Source: Lumnitzera littorea (Eukaryota > Streptophyta > Magnoliopsida > Myrtales > Combretaceae). From it: 64,000 bases of DNA. Position numbers and translations under genes: made by a program. Within the stretch, counting starts at the first letter, position 1. Every line of letters starts with the position of its first letter. Positions 37,502 to 50,925 of this stretch are shown here, in pieces. The notes under the pieces are model-generated. The model saw nothing but the letters and a program-made list of their open reading frames with translations, did not search any database and was not told the DNA's origin. The DNA lies in NCBI GenBank assembly GCA_024138015.1, contig JAMXBB010000004.1, positions 7,074,010 through 7,138,009 on the forward strand. Reading direction: 5' to 3'.

Positions 37502-40500
37502 ATGAGAGAATTACTCATGCGTGAGGTACATGGAGAAGGATTGATAGGATACTTTGGCCAGCACCGCACCTATGAGGTATTATCCTCACAATTCTTTTGG
37601 CCGAGAATGATGAGGGATGTGCAATCCGTGTTGGGAAAGTGTACAACCTATCGAAAAGCAAAGAGCCAAGTTGAGCAAGGACATTATCTACCCTTACCTA
37701 TCCTAACTAAACCATGGTCCGAGCTAAGTAAAGACTTCAAGTTAAGGTTATGGAGAACGTCTCGAGAGAAGGACTCCATCATAGTGGTTATGGATCGATT
37801 TAGCAGGATGGTATATTTTATGTTTTATTCCAAAACTAACGACATTTTGGCTGTCACGCCCCGAAGCGGCAAAGTCGTAACAGCCCCTGCCGTGTAAACC
37901 ATCCTAAGATAGAAGTTGGCCTTACAACCGCTATCTTAGACCTGATCTACACAAGGCATCAACGACTAACCCGCTTTGAAGTAAACAGTTTGTAATTTAA
38001 ATAAATCATTAATCTAAGAAAGTGAGGAAATATATATATGCTATAATTCAGCTATTGTAATTAAGGTTTACAATATTTCTCTGTAATATATTTCCTAGTT
38101 GTTACATTATTCAAAATGAAAAGTAATTCTAAAATAAAAACTTAAACCTTAAAATATGTGTTTATCCTTCACATGTTTTTCCTCACTCCCCAGGATCCAA
38201 CAGTTGCTAGCTTCATAGCAGTTGTTGCCGCTTCTTAGCCAGCACCTGCACGATGTCTATAGGGATGTGAGCAACCACAGCTTAGTAAGTTAAGACAGAG
38301 GACTTAAAACTATACCATACACACAACAAGGTTTTCAATCACTTATTAGGTGCAATGAATGTGCAAGCAAAAGGCATCGCACGACGTTGTCCGGCCCATC
38401 GTGAGATTAGAGAAATTGCGCCCGCTCTAATCCGGGTTGAGGAGTTGCCGTTAATGCAACAGCTCACAACCAAACCCAGGCTTGTGTAATGGAGACCTTG
38501 CTCCTTCCGTGACTACCTTCGAACCACTGCCTTCACCCTCGCCGCGACCTCCTCTCCTGTCACTTAGTTCGACTGAGGATGAAGAAGGGACCATTTTGCA
38601 ATCCTGCGCTATCCCTTCCGAAGGGGTCGGTATTTGGCCGGAGAGTCATAAATTCCCCTAACGGGTTGCATGCATGTCCGATTATGATTACTGGCCGGAT
38701 ATTTGATTAAGTCCAGTTTAGGGTGATCAATCATTACATACAAATCATACAATATATGCCAGAATACAAACAGAATCATAGCATTACCCATAATCAAGCA
38801 CATGCACACATTCAACTATCTAACAAGCACAACTAAGCATAATCTTAAGCCTCTAAAATACAGCATCGTATTAATCCCAACTTACCTCGACTCCTCGCTC
38901 ACTCACTCGAGGTCCAATTTGCTCAGGCCATCGCCAATCATCCCTATAACACGAACGTGGTTTCAGCTTTTCATATAAATATTATAAGTTTATTTTATCC
39001 TATAATGCTTATTGTTAGGTTTTGTTTAAGGTTTAATATGTCTAATTATCTAGGTATCAAGTCTTTTATAATTATTCTAGGTTTGGGGTTGGGTTTAGGT
39101 TCGATTTTCCACATCGATTTCTAAATTAGATTTTAGTTCAATTTTCTAAGTAGCGTTTTATATTCCAACCCTAGAAATTCGTTTCAACACATAATGTGAA
39201 ATTAATCACATTATTTCCCGATACCCTAAATACGATCACTACCCCTAGTCAGCATTTTATTCCATTCGGTACACTTAAATCCCTATTTGTGTACTGAATT
39301 GACTCCTAATGTGAGAAATTTTTACATTTTTCATATAATTACATAAATTCAAGTTTCTTATCAGATTTATTATATATCCCTATTATTTATATAATATCAA
39401 TTTTTATCCTAATATTTTCTATTTATTATATTTTCAAAAATTACACATTATGCATTATTGCATATTATGCACATAATGCATTTCTAATATTTCTATTACC
39501 CTAATTACCATCTCTAAACAACAATTATTATTTCAAAATGTATAAATTCATCCTAAATCAGATTTTACTCCAATTTGCCCTAATTTACAAAATTATCTTA
39601 AAATGTACTATTTTTCCATATTACCTATTTACTACATAATTAACCTAATAATTACATCTAACACTCTAATTGCTACAAGTATCATACTCCATCAGATTTT
39701 AACATCCTAAAATATCTACTTATTCACTAAGTCAGTAATTAATAATTTAATTACTTAATTAATCTTAAATTACCCATTTTATACCTCATTTTAGGGCTTA
39801 AAAATTATCTAAAAATTTTGAAAATTAATTTTTGAAAAAGGGCTTCATAGCACTGTTCTATATCATCTGAGTAATCTACACAAAAATTTTGAGCTTGAAA
39901 CTACACTCCTAAGGTCATTTATTTCTAAACCGAAATGTGCTCGGTTTTGCACGATTTCTTAGGGACCATATATTATGGAACATAATTTCATCAAAATAAT
40001 ATTTTTCCTACAAAATACATACAAAAATATCCTAGAATAACAAAATTCATAATTTTATAACTATATTTACTATTTTTACAAAATTACACAAGATTTGGGC
40101 TGGAAATCGGACTCACCGATTTAGGTGGCTCCGGCCACCACGGGCCGCCATGACCTTGTCGGCCGGCCTGGGCGCTGCCACCACCGTGTGGTGGTGGTGG
40201 CCGTTCACTCCCAGCTCCTCGTTTGGTGTGGGTTCCTTTTAAAATCCTTAACTGCATAGTTTTTCTTATTTTCTGGATTTTCTCTCGAATTTTCAACTCT
40301 CCCTAATTTTTTCTGATTTCTAACTGTCCAAATGAGTTCCTAGATTTTTCCTGCCATTTATAGGGTTTTAGGAGATTTATTGTGCATTAATTTGGACAAG
40401 ACAAGTGCTTTATCCCTAAATTTTTTGCTTTTATGTTGTTCTAATTTAATTGGTTGAATTTTCTTTTTCAGATTCTGACTTGCCACGACCAACCTTGCAT

Positions 40501-41643
40501 CATTCCACACCCTTCTGATTTTTTTCTAATTTTTTCACAATTATTTTATAATTTTCTTTAATTATTTGCTTAGTTTTTGGCCAATTTAGGTAATTTCGCG
40601 TATTTTTATCTACATGTAAATACATGTAAGGTACACGTGAACATTCCTAATTCTTATTTTGGTCATTTTAAAATTTTTAGTATACATATAATTTATCTCT
40701 AATAATTTATTAGTTATTATATTACACTTTTCGCCTTTTCGGTAATTAGCAATTATTATGCTTAAAATTTGAAAATTTTATAGTCTCCTATTTTACTATT
40801 TATTTTCTAAAATTTAAGTTTACGGGGTCATTTTTACTAATATTTCTCTCAATAGTTTATAATTTGAGTTTGATCGGATCCTTTAACCGATCGCCCTAAA
40901 CATTGGGTTCTAAGTTCAATCCTACGGTTACTTGGCTCAACTTTGGGGCTTACATTGGCTATCTCTTTTCTTTTCTTGCAAGAAGTAATCAAACTTGACG
41001 GAGTTTCCAAAACCATTGTTTCGAACTGAGACCCAAAGTTCATGAGCTACTTCTGAAGGATGTTATGGAGGCGAATGAGAACCAAGCTATTATATAGCAC
41101 ATCCTACCATCCACAGACCGATGGACAGATCAAGGTTGTCAACAAAACCGTGGGAACTTTGCTACGAGATGCTAATGGATGAAACATGGCCAACTGGGAT
41201 TTGTGTCTGCTAATAATTGAGTTTACCTATAATAGGACCGCCTACAGCATAACAAGCATGTCTCCATTTGAGGTCGTCTCTAGGTTTAACCCTGAGCTCT
41301 CGATGGACTAAGCACCCTAACCGAAGCTTGATGATGACCAGCTAGCTGTTGAAAGAGTTGAGGCTATCAAAGCCATACACTAGAAGGTTGTAGAGTAATT
41401 GAGCCGAGCTAATGCTAAGCTCGAGAAGCGAAGCCATGGATGGAGGAAGAGAGAGTTTCAAACAGGTGATCTGGTCTGGATACATCATAACAAGGAACGA
41501 TTCCCAAACTTAAGGAAGTGCAAGTTATCTCCCAAAACTGACAAACCTTTCAAAGTGCTTGAAAAGATCAATCCTAACGCCTATACAATTAAGTTACCTA
41601 AAGGATATGAAGTCTTAGACTCCTTCAATATTGTTGATCTCTA
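37502..41643 (+). pseudogene. Integrase of element 2, split by solo LTR 3
   Basis: The N-terminal part (37502-37851) reads L-L-M-R-E-V-H-G-E-G-L-I-G-Y-F-G, then W-P-R-M-M-R-D-V, a C-x-x-C-like C-T-T-Y, and V-V-M-D-R-F-S-R-M (core). After the LTR it resumes with V-S-K-T-I-V-S, D-P-K-F-M-S (40990-41045), Y-H-P-Q-T-D-G-Q (about 41105) and the C-terminal W-I-H-H-N-K-E-R-F-P-N-L-R-K-C-K-L...Y-T-I-K-L-P (41480-41605). Stops are present; no chromodomain was recognised. Confidence 0.75.
37852..40954 (-). mobile_element. Solo LTR 3, inserted in integrase of element 2 (reverse orientation)
   Basis: The 3103 bp unit has TGTCACG...CTTACA ends and a perfect duplication TTGGC (37847-37851 and 40955-40959). 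It belongs to the same family as the units at 26260, 31827 and 45196 but is more diverged than the 31827/45196 pair. Integrase coding continues on both sides. Confidence 0.87.
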
Positions 41644-41718
41644 ACCTTACACTCCCGAGGAAGAGCAACCTAGAGCTGAACCAGATTTGATCACAAATCT
41701 CAAACAATCTAGAGGAGA

Positions 41719-42400
41719 TGATAGGGATTAAGGATTGATCACATGCTCCTAAGCTTAAGGGCTTTCTCAGAAGGTACGTCGAGCTATCTGAGATGAGTTA
41801 AGCGCCAAGGAGTAGAGTTTATCCCAGTTTAATCTACTGAGCTACTTCACTCTCCACACCATCCAAGAGACTGCTGAGGCGATCAGCTAACGTGCCGAGC
41901 TAACCCCTCCACAATACACCAATCTAAGTACTAAATCTAGATACATCCATCTTCACAGTGCTAAAGCTAAGTTAACAACTATTAGGAGCCAACCATCTGA
42001 GGCCAATCTTTAGTGTGAGTCATCCGTAAGCCAACCCTTGTCCATTCCTAGCAATTAAAGCCATTGAATTCCTGATGCTGACTAGACCTAATCAAAGCCT
42101 ACCCTTGCATGGCTCATAGCGTTATTAGGGCTACAAAATGAGTAGAATTACGTGCGCTATCCTTTCTAACATCTGTACTATCCTTTCTGACAAAGGATAT
42201 TTTTTTTGCACAATTTCATATTTTCTCTGTAAATTGTTCTCCTTTTTCTTAGCAAGTAGGGATCCAATTTTGTAATTTTCTGTAATTTATGACTTACCTT
42301 AACTAGGTACTATAAATATTTGCTTATTGTAATAGCCACACAATGAATCATACTAAGAATACATTGATCTTTTTACTCCCTCTTGAGCTAAGTATCTTTC
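41719..42400 (+). repeat. 3' LTR of element 2, left part
   Basis: It starts TGATAGGGATTAAGG and follows the 5' LTR up to 'gagctaagtatctttc', where element 3 breaks in. The rest of this LTR is at 51855-52112. Confidence 0.8.
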
Positions 42401-43301
42401 TGATGGGTTATCGACTATTGGCCTACTTACTTGCGCATGCTTCAGAGACCTCCAGTCCTTCACTCAAAGAATTCTCTCTTACTAACCTACCGATAACAAG
42501 AAACAATACACAGAAGGTAGATGGCTGAATTCCCTAAAGCTTAAGGTTACTATACGGGGCTTTATTCTCTCTCTTGTGCCGATGCTGACTATTCTTTGAT
42601 CGAGAGCTCTATGTCGAGTGATCTAACTTTTAACATATGAAAGTTCCTACCGAGTCATGAGAGCTAACCTCATATGGGTCGAGTCCTTCCCACTCTCATA
42701 GAATTCCTTCTCATTTCGGTCTCTTTTTTGCTACAACATCTTGATTCCTCTCGCCTATTGTGATAAGAGAATCTTTGTACAAAACCAATGTTGTGCTGTC
42801 ACCTACCCATTTCATCTAACATTGTATTATTTTCCCCTTTTGTTGTTTGTCCTTTTTACCCTTTTTTGTATATACTATGAATCTCCTTTTATGTATGCCT
42901 TTTTGTAATTTCTTTATTTGTATTGTTACCCTACGAACTTACTATAAATAGTCCATTCTTTTTGTAACTCGAAATCATCTTACCTTATAGATAGATATTG
43001 AATAAACTATTCTTGCGAAACGACTCTCTCCAAGTTCATTCCATACACTATTATCTAATCTTATTGAGTAGCTCAAGATTAGTAGTGGGTGGACCTTGAC
43101 ATTAACTTGTGTGTCATATCAAGTGAAGTGTCAAGTCATGTTGTGTTCATAGGTAAGTCGTATCCTCTAAGCAGCTTCACGTTAGCTACTTTAGTCAATT
43201 CGTTGACTACACACTTTAAGTTTCTTTGCTATTTCGAATAACCCATTAGTTCTAATCTGCCATGGTAAGTACTAGTGATAATTGATCTCCTAGGCACATC
43301 A
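42401..43301 (+). repeat. 5' LTR of element 3
   Basis: It runs TGATGGGTTATCG to GGCACATCA, about 901 bp, and matches 50926-51849 over its length (for example 'actaacctacc-ataa-aagaaac' at about 42480 and 51008). Confidence 0.8.
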
Positions 43302-43309
43302 TATAATCT

Positions 43310-43320
43310 TAGTACCAAAG
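43310..43320 (+). other. Primer-binding site of element 3
   Basis: TAGTACCAAAG lies eight bases past the LTR. It is a degenerate form of the site seen in element 2. Confidence 0.45.
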
Positions 43321-43492
43321 TTTGAGATTGAGGTTGAGAGCTGTGTAGTGATATTCCCTACTAGTTTGCTGTTCGAGATACTCTATTTTCGTTTAAAAGA
43401 ACAAGCAAGTTTACAATTCACAATCGTATCATATTCGTGTGTGTGTAAGGATTTCTTGTATGAAGAGTATTTTCTGACGCTTCGTTGTGAGA

Positions 43493-44607
43493 ATGTCGAA
43501 TCCTAGTATTCAAGGAGAGATTAACGATGTCGAGAGTGATGCTCATGGTCATGGTTATGTTACCCAATAAATACCACGTACTACCGATGAGCAGATATAA
43601 AACCTTACTACTATTGTGGTTAACTTAAATATTTCAGTACAGAAAGTCTTAGAGACTGGGCCATAAGAGAAAGTTGTTGAACAGGGCCAAGAAATGAGAG
43701 ATAGGTTGAGAAGACAGATGAATGAACAACGTGCACCAAAACCCATTCCTGTAAACCAAGCACCACCCCCGATGTGTCGAAAGAATGGCGAAGCAAATGT
43801 TAGAATTAGATGAAGTTGAGGAGTATGAAGACGAAGAATAGTATGTTGAAGTTGATGAGTGTGAACTTGGGGCTCCTAGGGGCATCAAACACCTCAAAGT
43901 ACAGATCTCGAGCTTTAATAGGTCTGGTAGTGCTAATGACTAAGTAGACTGGGAGGAGAAGATTGAAAAGATATTTGACTTTTATGATTATGAGGATGTT
44001 GTTCATATTCGAGTGGCTGCATTGGAATTTTCTGGATATGCAATAATGTGGTGGAAGAAGTTGTAGAATGTCTACCTAAGAGCTTGATGAGAAGTCCAAA
44101 CATGGAATGAAATGAAGAGAGTCCTATCTCCAAGACTTGAGACAAGGTAGTAGATTGGTAGATGACTATGTACAAGAGTTTCAGTTGCTCATGATCCGCT
44201 ATGATGTTAACGAACCAAGACACGGACTATAGCATGTTCCATTTCTGGGCTAAGGATTGAGATTGGTAACATAGTGGAGCTATAAAGTTTTGCGACTCTA
44301 GATGAAGCCATCAAGGTAGCACAAAGAGTCGAAAGGCAAAGGTGGGACCAAGTTAGTTGAATGCCAAGTAGTCCACCTATGTTGTCGAAGGAGCGGTATG
44401 CTGAGCCAACTAGGGAATGACTAATTATCAAATAGTTTCAAGGTAGAACGTCAAGAGTAAGTACCGATCCGACTAGAAGAAGTCTAAGGTAAGGGCAAAG
44501 CTAAGGAACCTGAGGTCCGAAAAGACCAAGGTCAGAGCTCAGGAACAAAGACCCTAGAAATCAAATGCTTTAAATGTCTCAGTTATGGGCACGTGGTTAG
44601 TTAATGT
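43493..44607 (+). pseudogene. gag of element 3 with broken zinc knuckle
   Basis: It starts M-S-N-P-S-I-Q-G-E and carries V-N-L-N-I-S-V-Q-K-V-L. A nucleocapsid knuckle at 44566-44607 reads C-F-K-C-L-S-Y-G-H-V-V-S, stop, C, i.e. C-x2-C-x4-H-x4-C with a stop before the last Cys. Many other stops are present. Confidence 0.7.
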
Positions 44608-44799
44608 CTGAATTACCGAGTCATGATTATAAAGAGAAATAAGCCCTAGTTTGAAGTAGCGAGTATGAGAGAAGGGGAGAAAGAGATGGGAGTTGAATAG
44701 ATGTTGGAAGAGTTTCAGGAAGACTCCAATGCTGAGAGACCTCTTGAGGGCGATACCGAGTATTGTCTTGTCATTCGACGATCTCTTTGTGCTTTTATG

Positions 44800-45195
44800 A
44801 CTGATGAGAATGAGTAAAGGGAGAACTTCTTCCATATGAATTGCCAAATGGATAGTAAGCTTTACGCCTTGATCATTAACAGAGGGAGCTATACCAATGT
44901 CATGGCATAAGAGGTAGTTAAGGCTATGAAATTGTCGACTCTCCCACACCCTAAGTCGTACAAGATTCACTAGTTAAATGAGAATGGAGGATTATATGTT
45001 GCCAAGTAAGTTAGAGTACCGATTACTATTGATGATAAGTAAAAGGATGAGGTATTGTGTGATGTCCTTCCCATGTGCGCTTCTTACATCTTACTAAGCC
45101 AACCATGGTTGTTTAACTTGAAAGTATTGTATGATGAGTATAAGAACACCTACATGGTCCAGAAGGATGGGAAAAAAAAAAATTATACAAACACC
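44800..45195 (+). pseudogene. Protease of element 3
   Basis: G-S-Y-T-N-V-M-A (about 44885) is a degenerate active-site block. L-C-D-V-L-P-M-C-A-S-Y-I-L-L-S-Q-P-W (45056-45110) and L-Y-D-E-Y-K-N-T-Y follow. Solo LTR 4 begins right after. Confidence 0.65.
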
Positions 45196-48095
45196 TGTAA
45201 GCCCTAAAGCCAAGCCAAGTAACCATAAGTTTGAACTTAAAACCCAAGGTTTAAGGCAATCGGCTAAAGGAACCGATCAAACCCAAATTATAAACTATTT
45301 AGCAAAATACCAGTAAAAATGACCCTGTAAACTTAAATTTAAGAAAATGAGTAGTAAAATAGAAGATTATAAAATTTTCAAATTTTAAGCATAATAACTG
45401 CTAATTACCGAAAAGGCAAAAAGTGTAATATAATAACTAATAAATTAGTAGAGATAGATTATATGTATACTAAAAATTTTAGAATGACCAAAATAATATT
45501 TAGGAATGTTCACGTGTACCCTACATGTATTTACGTGTAGATAAAAATACGCGTAATTACTAAAATTGGCCGAAAACTAAGTAAATAATTAAAGAAAAAT
45601 ACAAAATAATTATAAAAAAATCAGAAAAAAATCAGAAGAGGATAACTGCAATAAGATTAGGTCGTGACAGAAAAAGAAAAAATTAACCAATAAGAATTGA
45701 ACAAACAAAAAGCCTAAAATCAAGGAATTGGGGCAAAATCCCATCAAATTAATGCACATTAAATTCTACAATTGTCTATAAATAAGGAAAAAATTCTCAG
45801 AAGTCATTTGGCTAGTTTGTGATCTGAGAAAAATCGAAACACAAAAAAAATCGAGAGAAATTCCAGAAAATAAAAAAAAAAAAAGAAAACTGTGCAAATT
45901 AGCAAGGTGAACTAAAACCACCACTCACCACCACCTGGGACCGAACCACCACCACCACCCTACACCAGGACCACCGCCTGGACCGGGTTTAGACGGCCCG
46001 AAAACTTCGAACCGGTTAGTCATTTATTCATCCCGATTTTTGTATAATTTTGTAAAATTAGTTATTTTGCCCAGAAAATTATGAAACTTGTTATTATGAG
46101 GTTTTATTGTATGTAGATTTAGGGAAAAATATTGGTTTAGTTTAATTATGTCTAGAAATATAGGGTCCTTAACAAATTGTTCAAAATCGAGCATGATTAA
46201 ACCGGAAATTAAATAGGCTTAGGGATGTAGTTTGGGGCTCAAAATTTTTCTGTAAGATTCTCATATGATGTAGAACAGTGCTATGAAGACATTTTTTTTA
46301 AATTAATTTTCGAAAATTTTAAGTTAATTTTTAGCCCTAAAATGATGGTAAAATTGGGTGATTTAGGATTAATTAAGTGATTAGGATGTTAATTACTGAT
46401 TTGGATCTTAATTAGATGTTTAAGGAAGTTAATCTCTGCAGTGGAACCCTAATCCTAGCTTTTAGGTACTAAGTATGGTTAATTAGGGAAATTAGGTAAA
46501 GAATACAAGAAATTAGGAATATGTGAAAATGTAAATTTATAAATCTAAAAAAATAAAGTTATTTAGATAATATTATAATTGAAATCAGAAAAATAATAAA
46601 TCTGAAATAATATTTAATTTTAAGTAAATATCTCAAAATGTAAGATTTTTACACATCCGGAATAAATCCGATACCACAATTAGGGTTAGCGTGTACCGAA
46701 TGTTTAGAATACCAAAATTACGACCCAATAGGATATTTGGATACCCGAGCATAAGGTGATTAATGTTACATTGGGATTCGAGCCTAATTACGACTTAAGA
46801 ATTAAAACTAGAATCTAGTTTAGGAACTGAACCCCGAAATAGAATACAATAAACTATTAATATATTATAGGTATACAGGAGGAAAATAAGTTACATTATA
46901 AATTAGAATAAAAATCCATAAAATATAAGTACTAAAAGGACCTATTTGCATTATAGGACACCCAGAAAACAAATCAGCTTGTGATTAAAGGATCAAGCGA
47001 TCGAGCAAATTCATGTAAGTTAGGTTATTGCTTATTGTAATAGAGTACTAGTTTTGTAGTGCTCGGAGACTTAGGCTTGTATATGCTTGTGATTGTAAAT
47101 AGTTTGCGCATGTGTTTGATGTATCTGAATACGTGTTGGAATTTGTACTGTGAATGAATTTGTGACTGATTGAATTGGTATGAACTTGTTTGAACACCCT
47201 AACCGGAATTTAATCTTAGACGATCTTAATAACCGAAAATGTCATGCATTGCAACCCGTTAGGGGATCATAGGACTCTCCAACCAAATATCGACCCCTTC
47301 GAAAGGGATAGCGTAGGGTTGCAAAATGGTCCCTTCTTCATCCTCAGTCGAACTAAGTGATAGGAGAGGAGGTCGCAGCGGGGGTGAAGTCAATGGTTCG
47401 AAGGTAGTCGCGGGAGGAGCGAGGTCTCCATTGCACAAGCCTGGGTTTGGTTGTGAGCTGCTGCATAACATGGAACTCCTCAACCCGGATCGGAGCGGGT
47501 GAAATTTCTCTGATTTCACAACGGATCGGACTACGTTGTGCGATGGTATTTGATTGTTGCACTGCATGAAAATAATTGTTTGATAACCCTGTTTGTGCTT
47601 ATATGCATTCATGAGTCTCCATTTCAACTTACTGAGTTGTAGTTGCTCATACCCTTATAGATCCTTTTGCAGGTTCTGATTTGTAATCTCTTCAAGTACT
47701 ATGCCGCCCTACAATTATCCAGAGGTTAGTACTTTTGAAGCCAGGGGTGTGAGGATCAAGTTATTTAGCATAATGTGTAACTAGACTGACCTTGTAGTTA
47801 AAGGTTGAAGACTGTTAGTTATTCTGTAAATTAGTAGACTGTGGAGATAGCTGTAAATTTTCCTGGGAAACTCTGTGGACTTATTTATAATTATCTATGT
47901 TTTATAGAACTTTGTGATAATTATCATAATTGTTGTATAATCATTAATCGAACTGTTTACTTCAAAGCGAGGAGTCGTCGACGTCTTGTGTAGACTATCT
48001 CTATGGTAGGCACTGTGAGGCCAGTTACTATCATAGAATGGTTTACACGGTGGGACTGTTGCGACTTCGCGACTTTGCGACTTCGGGGCGTAACA
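45196..48095 (+). mobile_element. Solo LTR 4, inserted in protease/RT linker of element 3
   Basis: The 2900 bp unit has TGTAAG...GTAACA ends and a perfect duplication ACACC (45191-45195 and 48096-48100). It is close to the reverse complement of the unit at 31827-34734. A CTATAAATAAGG TATA-like sequence lies near 45777, followed by a CCA-rich tract near 45918-45960. Near the right end the 'gacttcg/tgcgactt' octamer-like unit is present one more time than in the 31827 copy. Confidence 0.88.
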
Positions 48096-48100
48096 ACACC

Positions 48101-50925
48101 CATGAGTCTTAAGGAAGTGAAGAAGCCTAAGAAAAGGTTACTAAATCACTATAGCAGAAGTCCTTAGCGATTTCTCAAGCTTAGTTTGCCCAAGAAGTTA
48201 AGGCCAAGGACTATGTACTCATTTTAGTTAAGAGACTCTTAGAGGTGAGAGAAACCAAGAGCTTACTTGCCAAGGTGCAGCAGCTACTTCAAAACTATGC
48301 CAACTTATTTCCTATTGAGATACTGAAAGATTTACCTCCCTTAAGAAGCATTAAGCATTGCATTGACCTCTAACCTAAAGCTGCTTTACCGAACTAACTT
48401 GCTTATAAGCTTAATTCTAAGCAGGTAGTTAAACTGAAGAAACAAGTGGATGAGTTAGTAGACTATAGATATGTCTAAGAGAGTATGAGCTCATGTGCCG
48501 TACTAGCCGTACTAATACCCAAGAAAGATAGGTCTAAAGAATGTGTATTGATAGTCGTGCCATTAACAAAATTATTATTATGTACCGATATCCGATCCCA
48601 TTATTAGATGATATGCTCAATGAGTTGCATGGTGCCTACATCTTCTTGAAGATTGACTTAAAGAGTAACTACTACTAAATACGAATGAGACTTGGGGACG
48701 AATAGAAGACAACCTTCAAGACAAGGGATAGTCTATTCGAATGAATGGTAATGCCATTTAGCTTAACTAATGCGCCGAGTACGTTTATATAGCTAATGAA
48801 TCATGTGCTTAGAACATTGATCGGCAAATGTGTTATGGTTTATTTTAATGATATTTAGGCCTACAGTACCAACCTCATCACTCATATTGAGCATTTAACA
48901 TTGGTGTTTGATATCCTTTGTGCCAAGAGATTATTTGACAACCTAAAGAAATGTGTGTTCTGTTAAAGTGAGATTGTATTCCTCGGATATGTTGTTTCGA
49001 AGGAGGGAGTTTGAGTGGATGACAAGCAAGTCAGAGCTATTCTTGAGAGGCCCACGCCAACTGATGCTGCTGAAGTCAGGAGCTTCCATGGTCTAGTTTT
49101 GTTCTACCATAGATTCATTCGAAACTTCAATTCCATAACAGTACCCTTAACTGAATTGACCAGGAAGAATTCTAAGTTTAGGTAGTCAAAGAAAGCTCAA
49201 AAATGTTTTGAAGATGTAAAATCTAAATTGATGTTTGCCCCAGTACTCACCTTACTAGAGTTTGAGAAGGTTTTTTAGGTCAAATGTAATACATCTGAGG
49301 TCAGCACCGGTGCTGTCTTTATATAGGAACGCTGACTAATTGCCTATTTCAATAAGAAACTCAAAGGAGCTACCTCGAATTACTCAACCTATGACAAAGA
49401 ATTCTAAACTCTTATCCAAACCCTACAAAATTGGCAGCATTATCTCTTACAGAGAGAATTTATCATCTACTCCGATTATGAGTCTCTCAAGCACCTCCAA
49501 GGACAACAAAAACTCTTTCGGCATCATGCTAAGTGGGTTAAGTTCTTGGACACCTTTTGCTACGTCATCGGTTATAAGAAAATGAGCATAAACACCGTAG
49601 TTGATATTCTTTCTCATCGTCATACCCTCATCACAACATTGTATGCTAAGGTACTTGGATTTGGCACTTTACCTAATCAATATGAGCATGACCCACATTT
49701 AGGCCCCCTAGTGGCCAAGTGCAATGTTAGAGGAGCTATAGATGGATTCTACTTAAATCAGGAGTTCCTGGTGAGGGGTAAGCAAGTCTGTGTGCCAAGT
49801 GGTTTGGTAAGAGAACTACTCATCCGAGAATCTCATATTAGGGGTTTGGTTAGCCATTTTGAGGAAAAGAGGATGAAAAGACGATGGCTAAGATATTAAA
49901 AGAATATTTCCATTGGCTTAGGATAATGAAGGATGTGCACCAAATTCTAGAGAGGTGTGAGGTGTGTAAACATACAAAGTGAAAGAGAGAGCCGTATGGG
50001 GAGCATATACCCTTACCTATACCAAAGCGACCGTAGACCGACCTAAGCATGGATTTCATGCTCGGTCTTCCCTGAACACCGAAAAGACATGACTCAATCA
50101 TGGTGATGGTTGATTGGCTCAACAAGATGAGCCACTTCATTCCCTGCTACAAAACTAATGATGTTTTATGCGTTGCTAACCTCTTTTTGTAGAAAATTGT
50201 ACAACTACATGGAGTACCGAGAAATATTGTGTCCAACCGTAACTCAAAGTTCATGAGCTTTTTTTGGAGGACCTTATGGAAGAAACTCGGCACTAAACTT
50301 ATGTTCAGTACTTTTTGCCACCCTTAGACTGACAGCCAAACTGAAGTTATAAACAAGACAGTCAGCAACCTCTTTCGAGCCACTATTGGGAAGAATTTGC
50401 ATGACTAGGATTTATGGCTGCCTGTCATAGAGTTTGCTTACAACTGCTTCGCACACAGCTCTACAGGAAAATCTCTATTTAAGGCCGTTTATGAACTTAA
50501 CCGAACTTATCTCTGAATTTAATTATCAGTCCAACTATATAAGGGGAAAGCCAACTCGACCTACAGCGAGCAGAGGAATTCCAAAAGTTGCATCGGGGAG
50601 TTGCCAAACAACTAGCCAAGACTGTGGCTCGATAAAAGGAGCAAGGAAGCTAAGGAAGGAGATGGGTCGTTTATACCCCTAGAGACCTTATTTGGATCCA
50701 TTTTAGTAAGGAATGCTTTCCTGACAGGAGGACGAACAAACTATCTCTTAGAGCGGATGTACCTTACAAGATCCTTAGGCATATTAACAACAACGCTTAT
50801 GAAGTTAAGTTGCCTAAGGGGTACAGTGTGTCGACTACATTCAACGTTGCCGACTTGTCTCCCTATGTGCCAAATGACGATGAAAATCATGATTTGGAGG
50901 CCAATCTCCAACAACTTCGAGGAGC
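48101..50925 (+). pseudogene. RT, RNase H and integrase of element 3
   Basis: RT: S-S-C-A-V-L-A-V-L-I-P-K-K-D (about 48490), M-V-M-P-F-S-L-T-N-A-P (about 48745), active site Y-F-N-D-I instead of Y-x-D-D (48840), then F-L-G-Y-V-V-S-K-E-G-V (about 48980). RNase H: Y-F-N-K-K-L-K-G-A (about 49345) and I-I-Y-S-D-Y-E-S-L-K-H-L (about 49450). Integrase: R-E-L-L-I-R-E-S-H, then M-V-D-W-L-N-K-M-S-H-F (about 50105). The C-terminal part S-T-T-F-N-V-A-D-L-S-P-Y lies at 50830-50870, and the open frame continues into the LTR. Stops and shifts in every domain. Confidence 0.75.

Noticed and set aside
43555..44970. Series of minus-strand open frames of 63-138 codons
   Set aside because: They are shadows of the gag/protease region of element 3, whose plus-strand reading has the zinc knuckle and protease blocks.
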